From assembly GCF_021389975.1 (NCBI RefSeq), contig NZ_CP089981.1:3683501-3747500 (forward strand): a DNA stretch of 64,000 nucleotides. Reading direction: 5' to 3'. The stretch is from Fulvivirga ulvae. GTDB lineage: Bacteria > Bacteroidota > Bacteroidia > Cytophagales > Cyclobacteriaceae. The notes below the pieces were generated by a model. The model made no database searches. It saw only the letters and a program-made list of their open reading frames with translations, and was not told the DNA's origin. Position 1 is the first letter of the stretch. The number at the start of each line of letters is the position of its first letter. Of the stretch, positions 34,581 to 43,055 are shown in pieces. Position numbers and translations under genes: made by a program.

Positions 34581-35003
34581 ATGAAACATAGCGATATATT
34601 AAATTCAGACAAAGCCCCTGAGCCAGTTGGCCTGTACCCTCATGCAAGAAGAGTGGGTAACCTGCTTTTTCTATCGGGTGTCGGTCCGAGGAAGAAAGGG
34701 AGCAAAGAGATCCCGGGTGTAACACTGGATGAGCAGGGTAATATTGTGGCTTACGATATAGAAGCGCAGTGTCATTCTGTGTTTGAGAATGTGAGGCATG
34801 TGCTGGAGGCCTCCGGTTCGGGTTGGGATAAACTTATCGATGTTACTGTTTTTTTGACTAATATGAAGGAGGACTTTAGTAAATATAATGAAATATATGC
34901 TCAGTATTTCAAAGATAACCAGCCCTGCAGAACAACGGTTGAGGTCAATGCCTTACCAACACCTATTGCCATAGAGCTAAAATGCATAGCTCTGGCAGAA
35001 TAA
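34581..35003 (+). CDS. RidA family protein, 2-aminomuconate deaminase-like
   Basis: The 140-residue protein belongs to the Rid (YjgF/YER057c/UK114) family: GNLLFLSGVGPR, the middle QCHSVFENVRHVLEASGSGWDKLIDVTVFLTNM and the substrate Arg in PCRTTVEVNALPTPIAIELKCIAL. The phrase APEPVGLYPHARRVGNLLFLSGVGPR is closer to 2-aminomuconate deaminases of the tryptophan (kynurenine) pathway than to classical RidA, so deamination of 2-aminomuconate is a good guess. No other kynurenine gene is in the window. Start at ATG 34581 (MKHSDIL) avoids a 12-residue extension. Confidence 0.8.
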   Translation: MKHSDILNSDKAPEPVGLYPHARRVGNLLFLSGVGPRKKGSKEIPGVTLDEQGNIVAYDIEAQCHSVFENVRHVLEASGSGWDKLIDVTVFLTNMKEDFSKYNEIYAQYFKDNQPCRTTVEVNALPTPIAIELKCIALAE

Positions 35004-35018
35004 CATGAAGCGTCTTAT

Positions 35019-36989
35019 ATGTCGGTCGATTTAAAAGTTGGAGTCCTGATATTTTATTTTTCTTGCATGTTTGATTTCCTTCATGCAAGTGGACAAAATC
35101 GTCTGGACTCTCTCCTCAATATATGGAGGAAAGAAAAAGCAGATCAGTCTTTTGTTCAGGACACCAGCGCAATTAATTTATTGAATGACATATCCCGAGG
35201 CTATCTTTATGATAACCCGGACAGTGCGGAATATTTTGCTAAATCAGCTTATTCTCTAGCTATACAGCAAGAAGTTAAAGCAGGAAGGGCATGGGCGCTG
35301 AATAACCTGGGGTCAGTATATTATGTTAAAGGATCTTATGATAAAGCGCTCGAAGCCTATTTAAAATCACTAAAGATCTTTGAAGAGATCGGCAATCAGA
35401 ACAGGACATTATGGGCATATAATAACCTGGGTTTAATTTATATAGCACAGGGCAGGTACGATGCTGCCGTAAGGGAATATCAAAAAATAATAGAAAGCAA
35501 GGCCATCAAGCAGGATAGCTTACTACTTGCTACCGGTTATTTTAACCTGGGGTTAACCTTTGACCATAAAAATGCCGCTGACCAGGCGACCGATTATTTA
35601 CAGAAAAGCATTGAAATAAGCGTGAGAAACGGTTTTGAGAGGTTAGAGGTAATGGCAACTAATTTATTGGGGGAGATCTACCTGCATGACGGAGAATATG
35701 ATATGGCCATGAAGCATTATAAACAGGCCCTTGACGCCAGCTATGAAGACAATTGGGAAAATAGCTTTGCCCATGCGGGTCTGGCCAGTGTTAATTACGA
35801 ACTTGGGCTATACGATAAGGCAATAAGCCATGGATTGGAAAGCCTTGAATATGCGGAAAAAATAAAGGCAAAATGGGATGTACAGAAAGTGTTGAAAATT
35901 CTTTCGGATACCTATGTGGCTAAGAAGGATTTTGAACACGCCTATCAGTACCATGTACTGTATAAGCAGTATAGCGACAGCTTAAGATCAGTGGCCAGAG
36001 GTGAAAGAATTAATGAACTTTATTTACAGCAGAAGGAGGATGAAAACCTTCAATTGCAGAGAGAGAATGAAGTAAGCAAACATACATTGAAAATTAACAG
36101 ATTGCTTAGCTTTTTTGTGGGATTTGTAGCCCTTTTTATGGTTGTTTTGGCCTATATAATTTACAGAAGCAATCGTCTGAAAACGAAACTAAATGAAGAG
36201 TTGCAGGAAAAAAACGCAGATATAGACCTGCAAAGACAGCAAATATCAGATCAAAATGAGATCCTCGAAAATATAATTGCAGCCAAAGACAAAATGCTCT
36301 CCATCATAGGGCACGACCTGCGAAGTCCGTTGGCCTCGATAATGAGCACCCTGGAGGTGATAAGAATGGGAGTGTTTACACCAGAACAACAGGAAGAAGT
36401 ATTTAAAGGATTACATAACAAGGTCATAATGGTATCTCATATGATGGATAACCTGCTGAGCTGGGCGGTAAGTCAGCAAATGGGCATTGTAGTGGCATTC
36501 GAGCGGGTAGATGTGTCTGCCATGGTTGATCAGGTGCTGGCTGTGGCAAACTTTTTGGCTAAAGATAAAGGCGTTGTCATAGAGCATAAAGCAGAAGAAG
36601 TATTTGCGTACGCCGATATTAATCATGTTAGAATAATTGTCCAGAATATTATCGGCAATGCTATTAAATTCACCCCAAAGGGAGGTAAAGTAAAGATATA
36701 CTACTCTGACAGCGAAGACCATGTCGTTATACATGTAAAGGATTCCGGTTTGGGGATTACTCAGGAAAAACTCGACAGACTTTTCAATCAGGTAGGAAAG
36801 GGAATATCTGCAATGGGGACTAACAATGAAAAAGGTACCGGGATGGGGTTGATGCTGGTTGGGCAGTTTATAAGGGAGAATTACGGGCAGGTTGAGATCA
36901 AGAGCGAGGAAGGCAAGGGTACAGAGTTTAAAATTTGCCTGCAAAAATACAGGGAGGACGATGAATTATGTGCCACAGATACAAAATAA
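35019..36989 (+). CDS. TPR-repeat sensor histidine kinase
   Basis: The 656-residue protein has a weak N-terminal signal or anchor (about 5-24), six to seven tetratricopeptide repeats (about 50-330, e.g. AWALNNLGSVYYVKGSYDKALEAYLKSL), a transmembrane helix near 362-384, a coiled coil and a histidine kinase core: H-box IGHDLRSPLAS with His432, N-box NAIKFTPKGG, and the GTGMGLMLV glycine box. The TPR part should lie in the periplasm and sense a protein or peptide. No response regulator is adjacent, so its partner is elsewhere. It follows the RidA-type gene by 15 bases and may be co-transcribed. Confidence 0.87.
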   Translation: MSVDLKVGVLIFYFSCMFDFLHASGQNRLDSLLNIWRKEKADQSFVQDTSAINLLNDISRGYLYDNPDSAEYFAKSAYSLAIQQEVKAGRAWALNNLGSVYYVKGSYDKALEAYLKSLKIFEEIGNQNRTLWAYNNLGLIYIAQGRYDAAVREYQKIIESKAIKQDSLLLATGYFNLGLTFDHKNAADQATDYLQKSIEISVRNGFERLEVMATNLLGEIYLHDGEYDMAMKHYKQALDASYEDNWENSFAHAGLASVNYELGLYDKAISHGLESLEYAEKIKAKWDVQKVLKILSDTYVAKKDFEHAYQYHVLYKQYSDSLRSVARGERINELYLQQKEDENLQLQRENEVSKHTLKINRLLSFFVGFVALFMVVLAYIIYRSNRLKTKLNEELQEKNADIDLQRQQISDQNEILENIIAAKDKMLSIIGHDLRSPLASIMSTLEVIRMGVFTPEQQEEVFKGLHNKVIMVSHMMDNLLSWAVSQQMGIVVAFERVDVSAMVDQVLAVANFLAKDKGVVIEHKAEEVFAYADINHVRIIVQNIIGNAIKFTPKGGKVKIYYSDSEDHVVIHVKDSGLGITQEKLDRLFNQVGKGISAMGTNNEKGTGMGLMLVGQFIRENYGQVEIKSEEGKGTEFKICLQKYREDDELCATDTK

Positions 36990-37016
36990 AAGCCTCCCAG
37001 ATGTCTGAAAGGCTTT
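36988..37016. terminator. Terminator between histidine kinase and Fe-S carrier genes
   Basis: AAAGCCT (36989-36995) pairs with AGGCTTT (37010-37016), followed by T-rich TATAATATTCTTCTTTTT; it begins at the kinase stop codon and serves the convergent pair. Confidence 0.65.
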
Positions 37017-37038
37017 ATAATATTCTTCTTTTTACTGC

Positions 37039-37374
37039 TTATACGGCGAAACTCTCCCCACAACCACAGGTGCGTGTCGCGTTTGGATTGATAAATTGAA
37101 AACCCTTACCGTTAAGTCCGTCTGAGAAATCTAATGTTGTTCCCAAGAGATACAACAGACTTTTTTTGTCAACAAGTATTTTTACTCCCTTGTCCTCAAA
37201 AACTTCATCAGACGGCTCTACCTGTGCATCAAATTTCAGGTCATACATCAAGCCGGAACAACCTCCGCCCTGTACCAGTACCCTGATATTGTGATCACTG
37301 GATTTTCCTTCCTTTTCCCTGAGTTCTACTATTCTATCTTTTGCCTTCTCTGTTACATTAATCATACTTGCCAA
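37039..37374 (-). CDS. A-type iron-sulfur cluster carrier (IscA/ErpA/HesB family)
   Basis: The 111-residue protein has the three cysteines that define the family, Cys39 in GGGCSGLMYDL and Cys103/Cys105 in TRTCGCGESFAV, and the usual INVTEKAKDRIVEL start. A-type carriers deliver Fe-S clusters to target enzymes. It begins 4 bases after the end of an unknown conserved gene, and the two are probably one operon. Which Fe-S pathway (SUF or ISC) it serves is not shown here. Confidence 0.9.
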   Translation of the reverse strand: MASMINVTEKAKDRIVELREKEGKSSDHNIRVLVQGGGCSGLMYDLKFDAQVEPSDEVFEDKGVKILVDKKSLLYLLGTTLDFSDGLNGKGFQFINPNATRTCGCGESFAV

Positions 37375-37378
37375 AATT

Positions 37379-37786
37379 TTAAGCTACAGGATTTAATACT
37401 ACGCTAAATACCGTTATAGTGTTAGAGTCGCGCCCATAGTACAACTTATCTAAAGCATCATATACACTGCTTGCTCTAAAATACGAAGTGTTCAGTTCTT
37501 TGTTACCCTTAGCGATCCACTGTATGGTATACGAACTCTCTTTTTCTTTATAATGCTCAACATAATCGAGCATCTTATTCAAAGCATCAACCTTATCAAA
37601 ACCCATAACAGAATGAAAAAGAAACGACTGATTATGTCTGGGGTTTATCGTAATGAGGTCCAGTTTTACTTTACCTTCCGCATTATTATATTCAAATATC
37701 AGGTCGCTGCTTCTTAGCCCAAGGTGGCTTTTTATTTCTTTCTGTATTCGTGCTGCTTCTACATGAATATCGCTCGAAGTATCCAT
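37379..37786 (-). CDS. Conserved hypothetical protein
   Basis: The 135-residue soluble protein has no signal peptide. It starts with a helix (IHVEAARIQKEIKSHLGLRSSDLIFEYN) and continues with alternating strands and helices, including SFLFHSVMGFDKVDALNKMLDYVEHYKEKESSYTIQW. I do not recognise a characterised family. It is first in a pair with the A-type Fe-S carrier (4-base gap), which makes a role around Fe-S metabolism possible. Its promoter (37867-37897) carries a palindrome in the spacer. Confidence 0.7.
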   Translation of the reverse strand: MDTSSDIHVEAARIQKEIKSHLGLRSSDLIFEYNNAEGKVKLDLITINPRHNQSFLFHSVMGFDKVDALNKMLDYVEHYKEKESSYTIQWIAKGNKELNTSYFRASSVYDALDKLYYGRDSNTITVFSVVLNPVA

Positions 37787-37866
37787 TATAAGGGGTTAAA
37801 TGCTGTTACTTTAGAATAAATTTAAACTAAAACTTTCCAAAAAGTCAAAAAGTTTCAACTTTTGGA

Positions 37867-37897
37867 CAAAGTTAGTCAAATGACCGACAAAAACTAA
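37867..37897 (-). promoter_or_regulatory. Promoter with GTCA-AA-TGAC palindrome in its spacer
   Basis: On the minus strand TTAG (37894-37897), 19 bases and a perfect -7 TAACTTTG (37867-37874) form a promoter for the hypothetical/Fe-S carrier pair. The spacer holds the palindrome GTCAAATGAC (37875-37884) with flanking CGAC. The same site lies 23 bases before the start of the divergent mce gene. A near-identical site precedes acpH (43658-43669). Confidence 0.5.
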
Positions 37898-37907
37898 ACA
37901 ATGAGAT

Positions 37908-38318
37908 ATGCTGAAAGTAGAACATATAGGAATAGCCGTAAAAGACCTGGAATCGTCAAATATGTTGTTTCAAACATTATTTAACAGCGCACATTATAAA
38001 ATTGAAAGCGTAGATTCAGAGCATGTAAACACGTCTTTTTTTAAGGTTGGTGACACCAAGATAGAGTTACTGGAAGCCACAAACCCTGATTCTGCCATTG
38101 CCAGATTCATTGAAAAACGAGGGGAGGGCATTCATCATATAGCCTATGAAGTGGCAGATATACAGGCCGAAATGGAAAGACTTTCAAGGGAAGGCTTTAC
38201 TCTGCTTAATGATAAACCCAAAAAGGGTGCAGATAACAAACTGGTTTGTTTTCTACACCCCAAAAGTACTAATGGAGTTCTTATTGAATTATGTCAGGAA
38301 ATTACTTCTGACGTTTGA
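37908..38318 (+). CDS. mce: Methylmalonyl-CoA epimerase
   Basis: The 136-residue vicinal-oxygen-chelate enzyme interconverts (R)- and (S)-methylmalonyl-CoA, a step between propionyl-CoA or succinyl-CoA and the methylmalonyl-CoA mutase. The metal ligands are visible in VEHIGIAVKDL, EGIHHIAYEVADI and VLIELCQ, and TKIELLEATNPDSAIARFIEKRGEGIHHIA is nearly invariant in the family. It stands alone, divergent from the Fe-S carrier operon and overlapping the convergent small lipoprotein gene by 17 bases. Confidence 0.92.
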   Translation: MLKVEHIGIAVKDLESSNMLFQTLFNSAHYKIESVDSEHVNTSFFKVGDTKIELLEATNPDSAIARFIEKRGEGIHHIAYEVADIQAEMERLSREGFTLLNDKPKKGADNKLVCFLHPKSTNGVLIELCQEITSDV

Positions 38319-38469
38319 AGCTTTTAAAAGTTTTAGGTTCGGTTTGTCCGTACTGTATGGAGTTGTAGTGTTTTAACTTTTTCTTGCCTACAGCAGTCTT
38401 ATACTGGGGCCTTGGCCCGCAAGCAGTTAAAAGCGTTATGCCAACTATTAAAAGACTCACAAATTTCAT
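38302..38469 (-). CDS. Small lipoprotein
   Basis: The 55-residue product starts with a type II signal peptide (MKFVSLLIVGITLLTAC, lipidated Cys17) followed by a short, basic, Pro/Tyr/Lys-rich tail. Tiny lipoproteins like this are common in Bacteroidota, function unknown. I chose ATG 38469 because it places the hydrophobic core correctly; two upstream ATGs in frame exist. Its 3' end overlaps mce by 17 bases. Confidence 0.6.
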   Translation of the reverse strand: MKFVSLLIVGITLLTACGPRPQYKTAVGKKKLKHYNSIQYGQTEPKTFKSFKRQK

Positions 38470-38628
38470 TATAGCTTTCATACCTATGTTTAATAGCATC
38501 GTTTAGTTGTGTATTGATACACAGGGCGTCGCGGTTTGTAACCAGTATTATTAGTTATAAAAGATATACGTGTACCTTTGCATGACGAAATGCATATAAT
38601 GCCGATGAAATTAGTGTAACAAGTATCT

Positions 38629-39663
38629 ATGGAAAATAAAAGAACAGAAATAAGCGACCTGGGAGAGTTTGGTTTGATTGACAGGATCAGTGAAAATTTT
38701 GCATCCGTAAATAAAGAAACTGAACTGGGAATAGGTGATGACGCTGCAGTACTACATAACGAAGGCCGCACTATTGTAACTACCGACATGCTGCTTGAAG
38801 GAGTCCATTTTGACCTTTCCTTTACACCACTGCTCCATCTCGGTTACAAGGCTGTAGCCGTTAATGTATCAGATATAGCTGCGATGAACGCTACGCCGAA
38901 ACATATTACTGTTAATCTGGGACTAAGCAACAGGTTTTCAGTGGAGGCTGTGGATGAGTTCTATAAAGGAGTAAAGGCAGCCTGTGAGAGCTATAAAGTA
39001 GATCTTATTGGTGGAGATACTACATCATCAATGAGTGGCCTGGTAATTTCCGTTACAGCTATAGGTACGGTTGATCAGCACAAAATTGCAAAAAGGTCCG
39101 GTGCAAAGGAGAAAGATGTGGTATGTGTTACTGGCGACCTGGGTGGTGCATTTATAGGTTTGCAGGTATTGGAAAGGGAAAAACAGGTGTTTATTGCCAA
39201 TCCTGATATGCAACCTCAGTTGGAAAAGTATGACTACATTGTGCAACGCCAGCTAAAGCCTGAGGCACGGACAGGTGTTATCCATGAGCTTTCGGAGCTA
39301 AACGTAGTACCATCGTCGATGATTGATATTTCAGACGGACTGGCCTCGGAACTCTTGCACATTAGCAGGCAATCGGGGATAGGTATGAAAATATATGAAG
39401 ATAAACTACCCATTGATAAGCAGACTTATGATACCGCTGTTGAACTGGGTATTGACCCTACAACTGCTGCTTTAAATGGAGGTGAGGACTATGAACTTCT
39501 TTTTACCGTATCTATGGATGACATGGAGAAGATAAAAAAGCATCCGGATATCCATTTTATAGGCTATGTACAAAGTCTTGATAAGGGTAATATAATGGTA
39601 ACCAAAGGAGGTAGTGAGATAGAAGTTACCGCTCAGGGCTGGAGCCATTTCAATAAAAAATAG
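38629..39663 (+). CDS. thiL: Thiamine-monophosphate kinase
   Basis: ThiL makes thiamine diphosphate, a cofactor for enzymes such as KorAB in this window. The 344-residue PurM-superfamily protein starts with the usual ISDLGEFGLIDRI and has the metal and nucleotide motifs GIGDDAAVL, TTDMLLEGVHFDL, NVSDIAAMNATP, LIGGDTTSS, and MIDISDGLASEL, with NGGEDYELLFT near the end. A perfect -7 element TACCTTTG lies at 38573-38580, but the -33 partner is poor. A terminator follows. Confidence 0.95.
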   Translation: MENKRTEISDLGEFGLIDRISENFASVNKETELGIGDDAAVLHNEGRTIVTTDMLLEGVHFDLSFTPLLHLGYKAVAVNVSDIAAMNATPKHITVNLGLSNRFSVEAVDEFYKGVKAACESYKVDLIGGDTTSSMSGLVISVTAIGTVDQHKIAKRSGAKEKDVVCVTGDLGGAFIGLQVLEREKQVFIANPDMQPQLEKYDYIVQRQLKPEARTGVIHELSELNVVPSSMIDISDGLASELLHISRQSGIGMKIYEDKLPIDKQTYDTAVELGIDPTTAALNGGEDYELLFTVSMDDMEKIKKHPDIHFIGYVQSLDKGNIMVTKGGSEIEVTAQGWSHFNKK

Positions 39664-39677
39664 CAGCAAATAAAGTT

Positions 39678-39708
39678 AGTTGAGCCTTTGAACAGGCTCA
39701 ACTTATTA
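39678..39708. terminator. Terminator of thiL
   Basis: AGTTGAGCC (39678-39686) pairs with GGCTCAACT (39695-39703), followed by TATTAT. It also lies just past the stop of the convergent gene at 39720. Confidence 0.65.
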
Positions 39709-39719
39709 TCGCGGCGTAA

Positions 39720-40088
39720 TTAATCTTCAGGGTAGGGAATAAATAAAAAATTGGTAAATTCATTATCCACTACAAATAGGCAGCAAAATTCATCCGGATC
39801 CTTGTAGGCTTTCTTAAAGGAATCGATACCATCTTCACTGACTATTTCCCGCTGCACAAACTCATCCAGGTAGGAAGCATTGTAATTCCAGTTCACGGCC
39901 AGTTCCTCTTTCCCAATAAGCAGTTGGCCTATAGGCAAATCTATTTTTGAAATTGGGAATATCGGGTAATCGGAAAACTTTCTTTTCCTGATTTGATAGG
40001 AGGCTTCCTTGAGTGTGTCTGCCACTACTACAAAGTCTTCGGAGATCTGTCCCAAATATTTACCGTTCAATTCAGGATCGTTATCCAT
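39720..40088 (-). CDS. Conserved hypothetical protein
   Basis: This 122-residue acidic cytoplasmic protein has no signal or membrane segment. It begins MDNDPELNGKYLGQISEDFVVVADTLKEASYQIRKRKFSDYPIFPIS and ends CCLFVVDNEFTNFLFIPYPED. The pattern recalls small uncharacterised Bacteroidota proteins that sit between housekeeping genes; I cannot assign a function. It is convergent with thiL and divergent from the VPS10-type gene. Confidence 0.7.
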   Translation of the reverse strand: MDNDPELNGKYLGQISEDFVVVADTLKEASYQIRKRKFSDYPIFPISKIDLPIGQLLIGKEELAVNWNYNASYLDEFVQREIVSEDGIDSFKKAYKDPDEFCCLFVVDNEFTNFLFIPYPED

Positions 40089-40208
40089 AAAGAAGTTATT
40101 TTTTTAGATTTAACAATATGTAATGATACGAACTTTTTTCTGTACAGGCTAAAACTTACCTGTGGCGAAATTATTTATTAACTTTTAAGTCAAACCAATT
40201 ATCCTGAG

Positions 40209-43001
40209 ATGAATAAATTTAGAGTTTTTATATCCGTACTTATTTTCCCTGTCGCACTATATGCGCAAAACCCCCAAGAGATCATGGATTCGCATATCAA
40301 GCGAAAGTCGCTGATTGAAAAGTCTTTATTGGGTAATTATGCAGCTAGAAATATAGGCCCGGTGGTACAGGGAGGGCGTATAGTAGACATAGCCGTAAAC
40401 GAAAGCGACACTAAAGAATATTATGTAGCTTATGCCTCCGGAGGTATATTCAAAACCACTAATAGAGGAGTAACCTTTTCTCCTGTTTTTGATGATCAGG
40501 ACGCCCTGGGGATTGGAGATATGGCTCTAGCCCCTTCAGATCCAAACATATTATATGTGGGCACCGGAGAAAACAACAGTAGCCGGTCGAGCTATGCCGG
40601 ATCGGGTGTTTATAAAACCGCTGACGGAGGAAAAACATGGCAACACCTGGGGTTGAGTAATACGCAGCATATAGGTAAGGTTATAGTACATCCTCAAGAT
40701 CCGGATATTGTTTGGGTTGCTTCAGTTGGAGCCCTTTACACGCACAATGAGGATCGTGGTGTCTACAGAAGTACAGACGGAGGCAAATCCTGGAGTAAGA
40801 CACTCTATATTAACGATAGTACAGGGATTATTGATCTTGTAATCAACCCCTCAAACCCTGATCAGTTATGGGCAAGTGCCTGGGAGAGAACTAGAAAGGC
40901 ATGGAACTTTAAGGGTAGCGGCTCTTCTTCGGGTATTTACCGCTCCGAAGATGGAGGACAAACATGGGCTAAAACAATGGATGGTTTTCCCGAAGGCGAA
41001 ATGGTCGGGCGGATCGGGCTAAATGTCAGTGTCTCAAACCCTAATATTATTTATGCTTTTTTGGATAATCAGGCAACAGTAAAAAAGGAAAAGAAGAAAG
41101 ATGAAAAGGAGAAACTGAAGCTTACCGATTTCAGGGATATGACTGCCCAGCACCTTCTTGACCTTAACGATGAGCAGCTGAACGAATTTTTAAAGGATAA
41201 CGGCTTTCCGAAGAAATATAGTGCTGAGCGTATCAAGAAGGAGATAAGGCAGGGAAAATATCGGCCTGTGGCTATTGCCGAATACTTTGGAGATGCTAAT
41301 GATGCCTTATTTAATACTTCTACGGTTGGAGCAGAACTTTATCGGTCAGATGACTCCGGAGATACCTGGAAGAAGATGAACAGCTACGACCTTGAAGGAG
41401 TTTATTTTACTTATGGATATTATTTCGGAGAAGTCAGGGTGGCCCCTGATAACCCTGACATGGTATATATCTTTGGCGTCCCGCTGCTTAAATCTACTGA
41501 CGGCGGTGTTACATATTCAAGGCTCGACACTATTGGGGATGTTCATGTAGACCACCAGGCGCTTTGGATCAACCCAAAGGATTCGCAACATTTGTTACTG
41601 GGCAATGATGGCGGACTTTATGAGAGCTACGATGAAGGTGCGAACTGGAGGCATATCAATAATATGCCGGTAGGGCAGTTCTATACTGTAAATGTGGATA
41701 TGGAGAAACCATACAATGTGTATGGCGGACTTCAGGATAATGGAACATTGGTCGGTTCATCCAAATCCGTACCAAACAGGACGCAACATTGGGAGCAACT
41801 TTTCGGTGGTGATGGCATGTTTGTTTCCCCTGATCCAAGAGATAATAATATTGTTTATACAGGTTTTCAGTTTGGAAACTACTACAGGGTTAGCCGAAAA
41901 GAAAATGATTTCACCAAGGTTACCCCCCAACATGATATTGGAGAAGACGCGCTGAGGTTTAACTGGCGCACCCCACTGATCTTGAGTGATCACAACCCTG
42001 ATATTGTTTATATCGCATCTCAAAGACTTTACAGAAGTCTGGACAGAGGAAATCACTGGGAGCCGATAAGCCCTGATCTTACTAAAAATATGCCTCAGGG
42101 AAATGTTCCTTTCTCAACTATCTCGTCCGTGTCAGAGTCACCTCTCAAATTCGGGTTGATGTACGTAGGTACGGATGATGGTAATGTTCATGTAAGCAGA
42201 AGCTCCGGAGGTGAATGGGTGGCTATATCAGAAGGATTACCAAAAAACAAGTGGGTAGCCAGTATATTTGCTTCACCTCATCATGAAGGCGAAGTGTATG
42301 TGAGCCTTAATGGCTACAGGGAGGATGATTTTTGTACTTACATCTTTATGAGCACTGATTACGGTAAAAACTGGAAATCCCTAAAGTCAAATTTACCTGA
42401 CGTAGTGGTCAACGACCTGATCCAGGATCCCGTCAATCCGGATCTGTTATATCTGGGAACTGATCACGGTACTTATATTAGCTTTAACAAGGGCAACTCG
42501 TGGGTGATGATAAACCGCATTCCAAATGTAGCTGCCTACGACCTGATGGTTCATCCCCGGGAAAATGAATTGGTAGTGGGCACACATGGTCGAAGTATTT
42601 ATATTGTAGATGTTAAGCCCTTTCAACAGATTGCAGGCAATACAGAGTTAGCAGTAAAGGTCTTTGAAGTTGAAAATATTCGACACTCTGAAAAATGGGG
42701 TGAAAAGCAGTACCCTTATCTGAAGTCTTTTGAGCCGGGGGTTAGTATTCAATATTATATAGGGCAGCCAGCTCAAAATGTGACGATAGAGATCTACAAT
42801 GAGAAAAATGATTTGGTTAGAAAGTTGGAAGGTGACGGGGCGGCAGGCTTTCATAAAGTTAAATGGGATGTTAAAGCTACTTCCTATGCGAAGAAGAAGA
42901 AAAAGACAGATCAGGAATGGAGCTATACAAATAAAGGAAAGTATACCGTGAAAGTTGTAAATGGCCAAGCCAGCGATAACACAACCTTTGAGATAAAATA
43001 A
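40209..43001 (+). CDS. BNR/VPS10-type beta-propeller protein
   Basis: The 930-residue secreted protein has a signal peptide (1-20) and a large propeller made of repeats with the Asp-box S-x-D-x-G-x-x-W, seen as KTADGGKTWQHL, RSTDGGKSWSKT, RSEDGGQTWAKT, RSDDSGDTWKKM, ESYDEGANWRHI, RSLDRGNHWEPI and STDYGKNWKSL. This is the sortilin/VPS10 or xyloglucanase-like class. A Lys/Glu-rich helical insertion (about residues 290-370) interrupts one blade. The C-terminal ~110 residues form a FlgD-Ig-like beta domain (VTIEIYNEKNDLVRKLEG). Glycosidase activity is possible but no catalytic pair is evident. There is no type IX sorting tail. Confidence 0.85.
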   Translation: MNKFRVFISVLIFPVALYAQNPQEIMDSHIKRKSLIEKSLLGNYAARNIGPVVQGGRIVDIAVNESDTKEYYVAYASGGIFKTTNRGVTFSPVFDDQDALGIGDMALAPSDPNILYVGTGENNSSRSSYAGSGVYKTADGGKTWQHLGLSNTQHIGKVIVHPQDPDIVWVASVGALYTHNEDRGVYRSTDGGKSWSKTLYINDSTGIIDLVINPSNPDQLWASAWERTRKAWNFKGSGSSSGIYRSEDGGQTWAKTMDGFPEGEMVGRIGLNVSVSNPNIIYAFLDNQATVKKEKKKDEKEKLKLTDFRDMTAQHLLDLNDEQLNEFLKDNGFPKKYSAERIKKEIRQGKYRPVAIAEYFGDANDALFNTSTVGAELYRSDDSGDTWKKMNSYDLEGVYFTYGYYFGEVRVAPDNPDMVYIFGVPLLKSTDGGVTYSRLDTIGDVHVDHQALWINPKDSQHLLLGNDGGLYESYDEGANWRHINNMPVGQFYTVNVDMEKPYNVYGGLQDNGTLVGSSKSVPNRTQHWEQLFGGDGMFVSPDPRDNNIVYTGFQFGNYYRVSRKENDFTKVTPQHDIGEDALRFNWRTPLILSDHNPDIVYIASQRLYRSLDRGNHWEPISPDLTKNMPQGNVPFSTISSVSESPLKFGLMYVGTDDGNVHVSRSSGGEWVAISEGLPKNKWVASIFASPHHEGEVYVSLNGYREDDFCTYIFMSTDYGKNWKSLKSNLPDVVVNDLIQDPVNPDLLYLGTDHGTYISFNKGNSWVMINRIPNVAAYDLMVHPRENELVVGTHGRSIYIVDVKPFQQIAGNTELAVKVFEVENIRHSEKWGEKQYPYLKSFEPGVSIQYYIGQPAQNVTIEIYNEKNDLVRKLEGDGAAGFHKVKWDVKATSYAKKKKKTDQEWSYTNKGKYTVKVVNGQASDNTTFEIK

Positions 43002-43009
43002 AGTAAATT

Positions 43010-43055
43010 CGAGGCACCGGAAAATGTTTTTTGGTGCCTCGTTTATGTTTTGTTT
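43010..43055. terminator. Strong terminator after the VPS10-type gene
   Basis: CGAGGCACC (43010-43018) pairs with GGTGCCTCG (43033-43041), followed by TTTATGTTTTGTTT. The convergent acpH gene ends at 43054. Confidence 0.85.

Noticed and set aside
36411..36944. 177-residue minus-strand frame opposite the histidine kinase
   Set aside because: It lies entirely antisense to the conserved kinase core and its product has low-complexity His/Tyr-rich composition typical of antisense shadows.
37830..37873. Imperfect inverted repeat AACTTT..CCAAAAAGT / ACTTTTGG..AAAGTT
   Set aside because: It is AT-rich and imperfect, and part of it is explained by the -7 element; I do not claim it as a separate operator.
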